Assembly: GCA_916700875.1 (NCBI GenBank)
Contig: CAKAKS010000039.1
Location: 22,961,315-23,025,314 of the forward strand
Reading direction: 5' to 3'
Origin: Sebastes aleutianus
Taxonomy: Eukaryota; Chordata; Actinopteri; Perciformes; Sebastidae
Length of the DNA: 64,000 nucleotides
This document shows positions 11,521-23,590 of this stretch, piece by piece (positions within the stretch are counted from its first letter, which is position 1; each line of letters begins with the position of its first letter). Both the position numbers and the translations under genes were made by a program. The notes beneath the pieces were generated by a model, which made no database searches, was not told where the DNA came from, and saw nothing but the letters and a program-made list of their open reading frames with translations.

Positions 11521-12780
11521 AGCCGGGCCTGGAGCTCCGTGAGGCTGTACTTATCCACAGCTAAATTACAGTACTAGCATACTATCATGCTAACAGTGAG
11601 ATAATGTCTACAAGCGGATGTTTAGCAGGTATGTTTACCATGTTTGCCAATTGCCATCTTAGATACGTTTTTCAAGTGACCGCCCACTTTTTGAATGGCT
11701 CTGGTTCCGGAAGTGAATTTCCCGTTCATTTACTCCACATATAAAGAGTTTTAAACATGGAACCAAGTCAACTAGCTACGAAGTTAATTGTGACCATAAA
11801 ACATTTAATTCGGAGCAAAACACATTGGGAAACAAAAAAAAGGCAAAGGTACAAGACTGATTACATCATTATTTTAAGAGTGAAGGAACTACTTATCCCA
11901 TAAACCATTGCAAATGGAGGAATCTCCCGAATAACATTTAAATTTATCGTTGTCGTTCTAAAATGAAGACAAATTCAGCAGCTCTGTGCCTTATTTCTCG
12001 CCTCGAATTTTTTCAGAAACATATTTCGGGGAACTATTTTAATATAAGAGAAAGTTTGTTGCCGCCATGTGGGCCCGATTTGAAATCCAGAAGCAGACCA
12101 TGGAGCAGTATGTAGTAGCGCGTAGGAGCATGTACACTTACCAATCAGAGTGCTGCTGAAGACACTTTAGGATTGTTGGTAGTGTAGTACCTTTCCATGA
12201 CATCGCGAATAAAACATGTTTTACTTTTTGTTTTTAACAACGTTGATATTTTATGGACTTGTGGCTTCTACAGGAGCATATACCATAATTTCACAATCTC
12301 GTAGTTTGTGGTAAGTCTACCTTGGATGGTTACGACATTATGGCAAATAACCAAATACTCAATTCAGAATATGAATGGGACTTTCACTTCCCGTACCTCA
12401 CTGTTGAGCTCCGTTAGCACTAAACACGAAGTACAGCTGATGGGAACGTCATTAGTTTAGCAGATATTTAGTCAAACCAAAGTCTAAACTTTGACCCAAT
12501 GGCGCTAAATGAAAAGTTAAAGGATCACCACACTGTAGTTGCATTACAATTCATCCTGAGGGGAACATGAATGTATTTACCAAATTCCATGGTTATCCAT
12601 TAAATAGTTGTTACCAATTCCAAAATGTGAACCTCATGGCGGCGATAGATGAAAAGTTTGGGAATCACCAAAGTCGTTGCGATTCATTCTCTAGGCTTCA
12701 TGAATGTTTGTACAAAGCTTCATGGCAATGAGATATTTCAGTCTGAACCCAAATGACCGCCTGGCCTACCAACATTGCCA
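11521..12780 (+). repeat. rep-G copy G1, interrupted
   Basis: Left part to about 11660 (CTCCGTGAGGCTGTACTTA ... GATGTTTAGCAGGTATGTTT) and right part from about 12405 (TTAGCACTAAACACGAAGTA ... ATGGCAATGAGATATTTCAG) are consecutive segments of a very common percomorph repeat. Its right half has internally repeated 'catggcaatccat... gagatatttca' modules. A different element (11664-12402) separates them. Confidence 0.7.
11664..12402. mobile_element. DNA-transposon-like insertion (rep-R) in G1
   Basis: The left end CCGGAAGTGAATTTCCCGTTC and the right end GAATGGGACTTTCACTTCCC are inverted versions of one another (GGAAGTGAA...CCC...TTCA), giving imperfect terminal inverted repeats about 25 bp long. 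There is no coding frame. It interrupts rep-G. The duplication at the target is not clear. Confidence 0.55.
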
Positions 12781-14383
12781 TATTAAAAATGTTAAAAATA
12801 ATAATGAAGGTGATTTCAATATTTCTGTTGCATTCTGGACAAAGTGAAGTTCCTTCCTATAAAGATGGTTATTACAGATTGTACCACCTGTCTGGATTGT
12901 CTTCACAAATAGCCCAAATAACAACCACCGCTCCTCAATTTCTACCTCATAAAAACTCTTCCTCTTCCAGCAACGCTACATTGTGAATATGAAATTTGTT
13001 CTGTTTTTTCTGGCTCAAAGACTCATCCCATTATTCCATAATAATATGATAGGAACAACAGCAACATTAAATCTCAAGTCTTCCTCATCACTGTGAATGA
13101 GGCTTCTTCCTGTAATAGCCAGAGAGTGGTGTTTGCCCGTTGTAGCGTGACCTCTTAGGAACTAGTTAGAGACAGGCTCAGAGAATTATTTCTGCTGCCA
13201 GATAGAGCTGTTTAATTCTTTTTCCAGTCATCGCCTTCATGTTATTGCAGGAACGGAGAAAGGAAGCTCTGACTGATGTGTTTTTAATTAGCCAAATGGG
13301 CTTGCAGAGGATTGGAGTATGAATATTCATTGTGATCATTGTTGTCCTACAGAAAGAGCTGAGTTTTAATCATAGTAGTTTAAATATCTTGAAAGGAAAA
13401 TAAGTGTTGCAATTAATCATATTAAATGTTCTTTTTTTCAGTCAAGCACATATTTGAAATCATAGAAGTCATTTCAACACCATTTATTACATTATCTACA
13501 GTATTTCTAGTCTCAACGATCATCATGTGGGTTTATTGATAGCATTATTCACTTACAGGCATTTAAGTCAAGTCTCAGATCTTGTAATTAGAGTTTCAAT
13601 TAGAGTCTCAAGTCCATAAAGGAAAAGCCTCAAGTAAGAAGTCAAACACAGGTCTTTCAGGTCCCTGAGTGCTGACCATTAAAAAGACAACTGGCACTGG
13701 AACATTTTTATACATATTGTTACAGTAACTGAGACCTTTCAATGCATTAGCCCTAATGATTAGTCGTCATGGAAATCATGACACGTTTGAACACCCACAA
13801 TTCAATGGCAACTGAAGAAACTCAGTTGCTGATTAGGACTGTGTGATGCTATTGAAAGCTCCGGAGCAAGTGGACCTTGAGTTGAAATTGTTTTTTTACC
13901 AATTAGCTGCCATATTTATTACTAATTTGTTTTATCACTTTGTGAGTTTATTAGGTTGAACCTCGAGGCTTGATAGTCAGGTCTCTGTCTCCAGTATATT
14001 AATATGATTCTGCTCAAAGGTAGATGATATAATATTTTTATACCACTTAGTAGAAGCTCATTGTCGGGCTTCCCTCAACACGCTGCCCGTTCGTCACCAT
14101 GTCAGAGTTTCATCACAATTCCAGTAACTGTGGAGTTTCCTTGTGAAGTTATATTTCCATTCAGTATTTATGACCAAAACAGATTGGGAGTTTTCCCTGA
14201 AGTCTAAAAATGGTGTTAAATGCATTTCCTTCCACATAAAATGTTTTTATTAGTACTTGTTAGTGCATTTATTGGCGTGTAACTGCCACCAGTTTTGGAA
14301 TAGAACAAAACCTTCCACAGGGATGTGTCTTGTGTTGCTGCATGCTCATGCACATGCACGACAAAACGGGGAAACCACTCGTA
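12781..14383. other. non-repetitive block with a POU-like palindrome
   Basis: Mostly unique sequence. TTTTTAATTAGCC (13280s) and the 12-base palindrome ATGAATATTCAT (13319-13330) are homeodomain/POU-like words. A GTC-rich stretch at 13560-13660 resembles simple repeat decay. No gene is recognised. Confidence 0.35.
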
Positions 14384-14840
14384 AAAACAAGTGGGCAACC
14401 TCCATGTCTTAAATGTGAAGTGCATTAAACTTGCATTCTTTCTAATAGCCAGCAGGGGGCGACTAAAGAAGTCTGATTGTATAGAAGACTAAGAGAAAAT
14501 TGATTTATTACCTCAGTAAACATTGTAAACATGAGTTTATGGTCTCATCACTAGTTTCAAGTCTTTTTCAATACAGCATGATGTTCATTTAGTAAATTCC
14601 GGTCCCATTTAGAGTAAAATAGAGCGTAAAGCAGGGTATGCTTCAGGGCGTTGCTACCTTGTGATTGACAGGTTGCTGCCAAGGCGTTGTCCGGTCTAGG
14701 AGTTGTCCGTGTTTTCGTCTTACAACTTTAACCCTTTCACAGTGTGTTTTCAGTTCATGAAAGTTAATTGTTACATTTTGGTCGCTTAAAAATGTTTCAT
14801 TCAGCATTGGGTTGTACTTAGCGCTACCGGTGGTCAAACT
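14384..14840 (+). repeat. rep-A copy A1 (3'-truncated)
   Basis: GTGGGCAACCTCC through AGCCAGCAGGGGGCGACT, GCATGATGTTCATTTAGTAA and GTGATTGACAGGTTGCTGCC to AGCATTGGGTTGTACTTAGC follows the copy at 58545-59157. It stops before the 'cgtgtcacttctgg' part. About 15 bases after GAGAAAATTGA are deleted compared with other copies. Confidence 0.75.
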
Positions 14841-16367
14841 CCACAGGGTACCTTTTTAAATGAGAGCAAAGACTGGACCAGTTTCATTATTAAAAAGGAT
14901 TTTTTAATTTGCAATTGCGATGACTCTGGTTCCCCATAAGCACCACTTTTTGTGATTGAGCGTCTTACAAAGAGGCATGTGCAAATGCTTTAAGAGAAAC
15001 TAATGTCCCTCAGTGGGAGTATCACTGCAAAAATCCCATGCTACTTCATCAGTAAAGGAGCACATGAGAGTGTGGCAGCCTGGATAAGTGTTTGAATTTG
15101 CAGTCTGTTTTCACAGGGCAGCGCACATACGTCAGTTTTTCTCTGCTTCATTTCCTGCTAATTGATGTCCACCATGTAGAGCAGGAGGCTGATAGCAATC
15201 TGCATGCGTGTTTATGTGTAACTACGCCCAACAGTGAGCCAGATCTATTGGACCAAAGTACAACTGGTGGTGTTGAGTCAGCGTGTTGAGGTCACAGCAC
15301 TGGTGTTGGTACCAGACCTCCATCTGGTTGTGCCAACGGAGAGCGACGCCAATCTCTCACATCATCTGATTCTATCTCGGCGCTCCAGATTGGGTTCGGC
15401 TTCGCTTCCAGCCTCCCCACATTCAGAACACATTGTTTTTGCACGTCATGTGTTTCTCATTAAGTGCCGTTTGTTTGGCAGATTAGGTTGAAACCGAGTA
15501 AAGCGATCATGGTGGTGGATATTTCTTCTGTGTGCACTGACTTGAGATCAGTATCTACTACCCAAATTCCAACCTGCGTGGTTGTACATGTGGGAGGTGT
15601 AACAGCGCTATCTCACCAGCAGATGGCAGAAAGCACACATGTGTGCAGTGTCCTGTTCATTTGCAGCCTGCTACAGATGTTGGCAGGGCTGCTGATTTGT
15701 AGTTATTAAACTAATTAGGATCGATGGGAATAGATTGCTTCATTAGAACTAGTTTGGATGTTTTGCTGCACATCTACATCGACAGCTGTGTGTGTGTTTG
15801 ATTCTCATAGATGTGTTTTTGCCCTTTTGCTGCCAGTGTGGTCCTCAGTGACTGACAACATAATATATTCAGTGTTGAATATTAAAAAATGTTTGAATAT
15901 TAAAAATGGGTGAAATCCAGCTAAAAATATTAATTAAACAGAAATTTAAAAGTCAGACTTTAAAAGATATACTCTTTGCAGGGCAGGCGCTCTGTAAAGA
16001 GTATATATTTTTTATTTCTTTTGACAAAACAATGTCAACTGCTGATAAGGACCATGTGGCACAGTCAAAAGCTCGAAAGCAACCTTGAGTTGACACAGTT
16101 TCGTCAAATGCTGTTTCCAAGGGCAAGACCTGTCAAGCTTATCCATTTTTATTTTATTATATATATTTTTTTTACTTTTTGTGTTTTTTTTTTTGCATAA
16201 TACACATTTCTTTTGTATTTTTTTCCCCCATTTTTCTTTTCAACTGGAAGATTTTAGCACCCATGCAAGTTGCAAGATGGCGTTGTTTGCTCTGAACTCA
16301 ACATTTAGATGCATAAAGACATAAAAACCTGTGTAAAAGTGGTGAAACTAATCTGCTCTTTTTGAAT
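14841..16367. other. unannotated noncoding stretch
   Basis: No repeat or gene is recognised with confidence. A T-rich zone lies at about 16140-16250. Confidence 0.45.
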
Positions 16368-16721
16368 ATATTTTGCTGCAATGATCAGTCAATTAGTTGT
16401 CAACTATTAAATAAATCGCCAACTATTTTGATAATTGATTAATCAGTTTGAGTAATTTTTTAAGAAAAAAAAAAAGTTAAAATTCTTTAATTCCAGCTTC
16501 TTAAATGTGAATATTTTCTGGTTTCTTTACTTTTCTATGACGGTAAACTGAACATCTTTGAGTTGTGGACAAAACAAGACGGCTTTGGGAAACACTGATC
16601 GACATTTTTCACCATTTTCTAACATTGTATAGACCATATTAATCAAGAGAATGATTAAAGATAAGATAATAAAGATTAATCGACAATGAAAATAATTGTT
16701 AGTTGCAGCCCTAATATTTTG
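16368..16721 (-). mobile_element. rep-B copy B2 with 8-bp TSD
   Basis: ATATTTTG at 16368-16375 is repeated at 16714-16721. Between them lies a nearly full rep-B copy reading CTGCAATGATCAGTCAATTA to TTAGTTGCAGCCCTA. The right end keeps the family's CCCTA terminus, whereas the left starts at CTGCAA without the expected TAGGG. It contains the family's GTTGTGGACAAAACAAGAC and TTTTCACCATTTTCTAACAT segments. Confidence 0.8.
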
Positions 16722-18110
16722 TGAGAATTGGTAAAAATTGGAAACAAAAATATCACATACACATGCGTCTGTTTGCACGTATTCGTGAAATCTACTCTTC
16801 TGAGAACTGAATTGTGTGTCTTGGTTTCCTCTGTATTGGAAACCTCTTCAAGAAAGCAAGCGTAGAAGAGCACCAGCTCTCCAATACTTGAAAGGATTTG
16901 GTGCTGATGTGCTGCTCTGTTCTCCCTCATCTCTCTCGTCTCCTCTCCCAGTGTGACTCATCTAAACTATGCACTCTGCTTCTGTTCTGTGCATTTGTAT
17001 GAAGTGGATCATATAGCGCTCTCACAATGGCACGCCAAGCTTTTCATGTTATATATGTCACAGAAAGTGGTTGTACGTATATGTAGTGCTGCATGGCTTT
17101 GATCAGCACAAATAAGTGTTGTGCGAAACTCCCGAATAGATTATTGATAGAAAACACTTTGGAGTGTTGATTTCTAGCTGTTTAACTGCTTCCACCGGCC
17201 AGATTGACCCGTTGGGAGTTCTAAGACAAACTCGCCTGTTGTTCTCCCCATTAGCCCGCAACAGTTGTTGATTAAGTTTCAATAGACTCTCACTAGCTGG
17301 TTTCCTCCGCTTAGCCTCCTAATAAATGCCAGGGACGATTTGGCTGCGATTGTCTTCCCTCATCACTGCAAATGACCGCTGAGTGCTGCTGCACTGTGAA
17401 ATCAATAGGCTTGGACCATCAGAGCCTCGAACACTAGCAGATTACTGATGAGAGTGATTTGAGGTGTTTAGCTGTGAATGTGTGTATACATATATGTGTG
17501 TGTTGGGAGAGAGTGAACGAGGGAAGAAAGACAAAGATAATGATTTTGTGTGCAGGGAAGAGCTTGACACAAAAAGAGAAATCGTGATTGAATGCATTTT
17601 TCTGCATGCTTTTTTTTGTCTACATGCATGATTGTTTCCTCCAAGATAATGCTCTTTGGAAATCTTCTATACAAATGAAAGAAATTTCCTCTTCCCTACA
17701 GAGAGAGAGGGCTGAAATCGATGTCAGCCAGCCGTCTGTGGCTAATCAAAGTGAGTAGTTGGCCCCCTGTTGCAGAAGGCAGCTTTACTCCTTATTGTTT
17801 TTAGGGCTGTGTAATTGGCTTGAGCTGATACAGGCTGGAAAGAATGGAAAGACAATGCTTTTTTTCTGTGTCGGTTTTGTGGTAAATGAAATTCAGCAGG
17901 CCGGTAGCGCATAAGGATGTCAGTGGAGAGAATGAGTCTTTATTTCTCACCCTCATTCAGTGCGTGATATTGAGCGATTCTATAATTTGCTATTCTCTTT
18001 GTCTTGAGTCAGCTGCTTGCGGACGGAGAACTTGCCGTGCCTTGCAAGGCTGAGGCAGCGTGATTCATCATTTTGGTAGCATACTCATAGAATTTTTATT
18101 TCAGTTTCAC
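16722..18110. other. non-repetitive block, regulatory-like
   Basis: Unique sequence with no repeat family, including the candidate exon at 17702-17750. The segment 17160-17450 (TTGTTGATTAAG, CTAATAAATG) is AT-balanced and resembles conserved noncoding DNA. Function unknown. Confidence 0.35.
17702..17750 (+). other. candidate internal exon, 49 nt
   Basis: A strong acceptor (pyrimidine run TTTCCTCTTCCCTACAG ending at 17701) and a consensus donor (AAA|GTGAGTAG from 17751) bracket 49 nt. One frame is open throughout and reads RERAEIDVSQPSVANQ. Codon choice looks coding-like and the flanks are repeat-free. I do not recognise the peptide and no partner exon was identified. With 64 kb of sequence, chance splice pairs around short open segments are expected, so confidence is low. 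Transcript data or conservation would decide. Confidence 0.2.
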
Positions 18111-18184
18111 CCTCTCTCTCTCTCTCTCTCCCTCTCTCTCCCTCTCTCTCTCTCTCCCTCTCTCCCTCTCTCTCTCTCTCGCTC
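18111..18184. repeat. (TC)n polypyrimidine tract
   Basis: About 70 uninterrupted pyrimidines, made of TC with occasional CC steps and near mirror symmetry. Such tracts can adopt triplex structure. Confidence 0.92.
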
Positions 18185-20640
18185 TTTTCCAGCATTAAGA
18201 AGAAGCTACATTATTTCTAAGATCTTTTCCATCTTATCAATGTGTGTGTTTGTACACAACAAAAGGCCATAAATCAGACCTGCATTTGCACTCTGCATAA
18301 TGTATCTCGTGTTTGGATGAGGAAATGTGGGTGATCTTATGAATAATACAAGCTGCTCAGTCTTTCGATGCCAGTGCAGATAATAATAAAGCAGGCTTCT
18401 ATCAACGCGGCCAACCAGGAGAGCCAGAGAGCCTGGTACATTAGCTGTGGATGGCTGGTGATAAATCAGCCATTCACAGAGAGGATTGCTTGGCACGGGG
18501 AGCTCCCTCCGGAGGCCTCCCGGAGCTGTGCCATACGGCGAGGCGAGGCATTCAGAATGCCCTCCTTACCCGGTACCGCGGGTCTCCGGGGTGGCTTTTA
18601 ATCGCCACAAATGGGCGGTGATAACAACTGGCTGTATTTCACGTGCTGTCCGATAGTTACGGCCTCCTGTAGTTTTTACGACGAGGAGATGTCAGGTTCC
18701 TGGCATAATTGGCTCTTCTATGGGGATTTTATGAGTCTGTTTACTCTGCGAGGAGTACTTGTCTCCGGGATGCGATGCTCTCCTAAGGGCCCACTGGGTC
18801 GGCCGGTTGATATACTTTCAGCTTGTGTCGGCGTAGGGGGAGGGTGTCTAATGATCAGATACTGTATCGCCTACTGATTGATGTGCCTAAAGCCAAAGCC
18901 TGGGGTGGTTGCAGGTATCTGAGCCCAAATCTGACCGTCTTCATTCACACGCTCAGAGTGGGGGACAATAGAGAGGGAGACTCGCCTCTGTCACCGTGCT
19001 GATGGATGGTTGCTGTCTGGGCCAATCCAGGGCTATTTTTCATACATATCCATACAGCGGTAGCAGGTGGGGGAGGGGTTTGCCTCACAGTGAAGCCTCC
19101 TGGTAGAGTGAGTGAAGTGTAAGTAACCTCCTTTCTTGTCTTTAACCAGACAAGCTTGTAGTTTAACCTCCCAGCACATGTTTCTGTCACAATGCAAAGC
19201 CCCTACAAGCCACGGCGATGTACACACGGCAAATAATTGATATGCTCAGTGTTGACCTGCCGCGCACGGGAAACATCATGAGCAGATGAGGAAACATTAA
19301 ACATAATCTGCGTCTGTGGAGAAAATTGCGACGCATCTTTCAACCCAACGAGCCGTGGCAGAATTAGCGTTTGATGTTTAAGTATGATGATGTGATAAGA
19401 GCTCGTCTTCAACTGTAGGTCTTAGAAGTGAGCCAAGTTATTATCTCATATTTCCTTTAATCTCTTTTCGTACTGTCAGTAAGAGTGTTCCGGTTCGGGT
19501 TGAAGCTCCAGGCCCCTACGGCCAATCGGTCACATGCGACATCTAGAAGCTAATCACCCACAGTGCGATTGAATGCAATGAAATACTGCAGTGGGCCACA
19601 AAGGAAGCCAGTGATGCTGAGAGTGTTCAGCCTAATGATAACCATCCTCTGAGCAGAAAAATCCAGAATAGGCTGAAACGATCACTCGCACAACTAATTA
19701 AAGTAATACAAATGTTTTATATATTCACTGATTCTTTCTCAATGTGTGTTCTTTTCTCTACTTGTGTTTTCATGGATTTGTGAAACATCCGTCATGGCCC
19801 AAGTACCGCTAGGAGGACACTGTAGTCAGGAACTTTTAATTTCTCCCCCCAAACACGGCGTTGGCCACTTTCACACGGCAGTACTGTGATAACACCACAT
19901 GAGATGCGGTAAATGTGGAGTTAAACAACAGAATGAACAACTGAATAATCTAACATTCTGACTGATGTCTTCATAACCACAGTTTAAGTTAATAAAGACT
20001 AAATGTGGATGTTTCACTCACCAATTGTTGCCCCTGCTCAGCCTGCTGTGTAGTGTAACATTAGTCCGTATTCCACAATACTGAACAAAATAATCTGAAC
20101 AGGTAGAAGAAGAAGTAAGATTTAAGATGAGCACAGGATGCTTTTCTTCCTCCCTTGGCCCTTGCATTTTAATGCACCTGATTTGTAGGCCTACTTTCTC
20201 TCAATTTGTTTCTATTGAGCTGGAATAAAAAAAACACACAAACTGCAAACGGGAGCGGATCAAAATGAGACATCCTACTGAAATACTGTAGTGACGGCCC
20301 ACATTTCCAATAGTTTGTGTTGTGTGTTTGTGTTTTAATCATTAGTGAGGTGGCTGTTGCAGTTTCTGACAGGTAGCTCATAAGAGTTTCACTAGTGAAA
20401 ATAGCGTCAATGCTTGTACCCAAAGTGGCAATAATCAAGTCAATATCCTCATCTACATCCAGGACAAATAACCCAGTTTTATCCCGTTGTCAGTGGCACT
20501 GAAGGCTAGGAACAGGGCGTTTAGCTCAAAATGTCACGTCGCTCACGGCCAGTTAGGATACTCCAATAGAAAACAATGTAATCAAGCTGATTTTGTCGAT
20601 GACGCTCGCTCGCGTCACATCCAGATAAGACACGGTGTGA
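18185..20640. other. long non-repetitive block, regulatory-like
   Basis: No interspersed repeats are recognised. The stretch 18360-18620 is relatively GC-rich (GGAGGCCTCCCGGAGC, GGTACCGCGGGTCTCC) and includes GGTGATAAATCAGCCATTC. The open frames there on both strands are of chance length. Other words include GGCAAATAATTGATATG at about 19230. There is no gene call. Confidence 0.35.
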
Positions 20641-20846
20641 TCCTTTCACTGTGTGTTTTCAGTTCATGAAAGTTAATTGTAGCATTTTGGTCGCCTAAAA
20701 ATGTCTTATCCAGTGTGCGGTTGTACTTAGCTCCACCCTCTCGTGTCACTTCTGGATGCCACACTCAATGCTTCAAAACGGCATTCCCCAAACCAATGGG
20801 TGACGTCACGGTGACTACGTCCACTTCTTATATACAGTCTATGGTT
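20641..20846 (+). repeat. rep-A copy A2 (3' third)
   Basis: Matches the 3' part of the copy at 58545-59157: TTCACTGTGTGTTTTCAGTT, GTTGTACTTAGCTCCACCC, TCTCGTGTCACTTCTGG and, at the end, CTTCTTATATACAGTCTATGG. Truncated at the left. Confidence 0.8.
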
Positions 20847-20865
20847 TAATCCACTCCGTTGCCAT

Positions 20866-21232
20866 TTTATTAGGTACACCTAGCTAAAATTTAGCAGTCT
20901 AATACAACAGTCCTGCAATAATCCTACTTCCATGAAGGCTATAATGTTCAGTTGTTGATTAGAGAGGTGCTGATTTAACTTTATGGTCATTTTGAAGGCT
21001 GCAGTTTGTGGTGCAGTTGAATTATATTGGGTGGACGAAAAATTAGAAACACCTGCCAGTATAACACAATACAATTCAATAGCACAACAAACTGCAGCCT
21101 TCAAAATGACCATAAAGTTAAATCAGCATCTCTCTAATCGACAAATCAGCAAAAACTGAACATTATAAGGTGGGAATTATTGCAGGACTGTTGTGTTAGA
21201 CTGCATTAGATATAGCCAGGTGTGCTTAGTGA
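20866..21232. repeat. rep-L foldback element
   Basis: The left arm (about 20869-21029) and right arm (about 21065-21230) are inverted copies. GCTGATTTAACTTTATGGTC and GAAGGCTGCAGTTTGT occur in the left arm and their reverse complements in the right. The loop is about 35 bp and carries GGTGGACGAAAAATTAGAAAC. Outer ends read TTAGGTACACCTAGC and GCCAGGTGTGCTTAGTG. The element is almost wholly palindromic and noncoding. A split older copy is at 6608-7380. Confidence 0.8.
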
Positions 21233-21682
21233 ACTGGGAGTGTATTTCTCATGCTTATCTCCTGCTTGATATATATCTATATATACTGTACCTGCTTGCT
21301 ATACAGTATGATATATTTTATCCAATTTCTGGATTATCTGTCACAACAATTTGTGCTAGATAATGAAAATAATTGATGGTTGTAGACGTAGTCACAGTCC
21401 CTAAAGCAGACAGTTAGTCCTTTCTTGGCTGTTGCTGTCCTCTGACTTCTCCTGATGAATTGTGTTCATGTGCATAAGTAAAGAGTTGGGTCAATACCCA
21501 TTCACAGTAATTTCCTTTTTCTCTCCTTTGTTGTTGTCTTGCCTCAGTAAGCCTTCACCAAAACACGCCTCTGCACTCCCCTCTAATCTCCAGCATGGTA
21601 GTGCTTTGGTAACCGCACAGTGAGTCCCAGCACACCACATAAATTATTTATGGTGATAAATATCTGTGATGTTGGAAGAAAG

Positions 21683-21684
<2 letters not shown>

Positions 21685-21718
<34 letters not shown>
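21685..21718. repeat. (GT)n microsatellite
   Basis: A pure GT run of about 34 bases. Confidence 0.92.
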
Positions 21719-21721
<3 letters not shown>

Positions 21722-21875
21722 AGTCTATCTGTATGTTTGTGTAGATGTCTGTATATCTGTTTGGAGGTGACGGTGTGTTCTTGGCTTGTCAACTACGATC
21801 ACTAGAGACCCCGGCTGATGCCACAGAGCAGACAGCAGAAAGACAGCATATTGTTCTACAGGTAGTGGTGCGAGT

Positions 21876-21898
21876 CTGTGTGTGTGTGTGTGTGTGTA
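21876..21898. repeat. (TG)n microsatellite
   Basis: A TG run of about 23 bases followed by degenerate TG sequence to about 21922. Confidence 0.9.
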
Positions 21899-22065
21899 TT
21901 TATTGGTGTGTGTGTTTGTGTGCCAAAATAACTGTAAAAATGAGCTACAGTGCTCCAACAGCAGTCACCCGATTGTCTTCTTATTTCCTCACACCCATTC
22001 CCAGCGTGACACCATCAAACTGATACAATCCCCTGTGCTTTGTAACACACAGTTGTCTCAGTGAC

Positions 22066-22144
22066 ATGTGCATGTGTGTGTGTTTACCCTTGTGTGTGTG
22101 TGTGTGTGTGTATAGGTCTGATTGTGTCTGCGTGTGTGTGTGTG
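22066..22144. repeat. compound (TG)n microsatellite
   Basis: Two TG runs (the longer at 22091-22110) separated by short interruptions, then TGTGTCTGCGTGTGTG. Confidence 0.85.
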
Positions 22145-22243
22145 GTCACATGCTGTGCCGTGGCGCCGCTGCACCTGTTTCATGTGTCTTAACGCGCTCA
22201 TCATTTCACGAAGCCTTTTACAGGTCCCAGTGCCCCAGACATA

Positions 22244-22276
22244 AACACACACACACACACACACACTCACACACAC
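22244..22276. repeat. (CA)n microsatellite
   Basis: A CA run with one CTCA interruption. A further short CA run lies at 22470-22488. Confidence 0.9.
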
Positions 22277-22540
22277 CTTGATGAATAATTAAGAAGGCAG
22301 CCACGTAGATAAGAGGCCAGTGTACCTGAAGGAGCATCTCACCCACAGCCGTCATGTCGAACACACTCGGATTAAACGCTCTTTGTTTCCCCCGTCATAC
22401 GTTTGGCTTCTCGTCTGTCAGTCGTGTCGAGGTTCAGGAGAAGTCACATATTTTTTTAATGCGCGCAAACACACACACACACACAGACACAGGACTGTCA
22501 GGACTTATGATAGATACTGTGGGCTATAGCCTATCCACAT

Positions 22541-23590
22541 CATATTTTTCATCACACACCTCCGCCTTCACTGAACTTCTCCTGCTCGCTGGAGAAGCAA
22601 TTAAATTTAGTACAAGGTCTCGTATTTGCCGCATCGCTCTGGCCTTCACCCATTTGCTTCACAAGGTGAACAACACCTCACATATCTTTCATTAGTGTAC
22701 ACAGTTTACTATCAGTAACACAAGCTGGAAAATTAAGTTTTGACATTGCACTGTACATGATTCATATGGATTATATTGATAACTGTCAAAGTCTGTCAGT
22801 GATGCTACACAAAGAAAATACAGTATAACATGGCGTCTTTAGCACAAAGGTTTTCACAATAACCACTTCTTCCACTAACTAACTAGCAGGCCTAACGTTA
22901 CTAATATAGCTTCCAAACTGAGGAAATGCTTTCATCAGCCAAACAGCGACTGCGGATATTAATGTCAACTTAAATTAGTGACTTAGCGAAAGTGGACCAT
23001 TGAATTTATACCGATGTTTCAGCCCTTACTGTCCCGTTTTACATACTAAATAGCTATCGATGGCCGAAGTTAGCATACCTGCTATTGATGGGCCGCTCCA
23101 GAGTCTCCGCACAGACTTCACGAAGGGAGAGCGTGGACGTGCTGCCCACTCTCTCCACACCTCGGGGAACCGATGGCTGCTCCTCTGAACAAACTTGAGT
23201 TTGCATTGCTACTCTTTCTCTCCTCCTCACCGACTCGAACGCATAAGCCATTGGCTTTCTGGGATAACCACAAATATTCAATACCAACATTTCTTGCCAG
23301 AAATAGTGTCCCGGTTACTGGATAATCCACAGGCTTCACTGTCAGCCGTTTTCACTGTCAAAACTCACCCTATTGAAAAACAGTGTTTCTGGAAAACAAG
23401 CTGCCATGAAGTTTTTCAAATGTCATTTTCCAGTGCTGGAAGCACCGCAAACAAAAATTTGTATGCGGTAGTGGCAGAAAACTTTAAGATGAGTATCCCA
23501 AAATCTTGACAATGAAAACAAAACTGTCTGCATGGTGAGATACCATAGAGGCAAGTCAGGAAATATGTTTTTGTTGGGTGAATCAACCCT
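22541..23590. other. noncoding stretch, possibly repeat-derived in its right part
   Basis: The segment from about 22960 to 23590 has GC-rich patches (GGGCCGCTCCAGAGTCTCCG) and ends GGGTGAATCAACCCTTTAA, a terminus common among teleost MITEs. A matching left end was not found. A minus-strand frame at 23054-23290 has no protein character I recognise. Call uncertain. Confidence 0.3.

Larger units (their letters stand above)
21233..22540. other. noncoding block with microsatellite cluster
   Basis: Unique sequence carrying at least five separate CA/GT tracts within 0.9 kb, plus an AT-rich part (21260-21310). No gene is recognised. Confidence 0.5.
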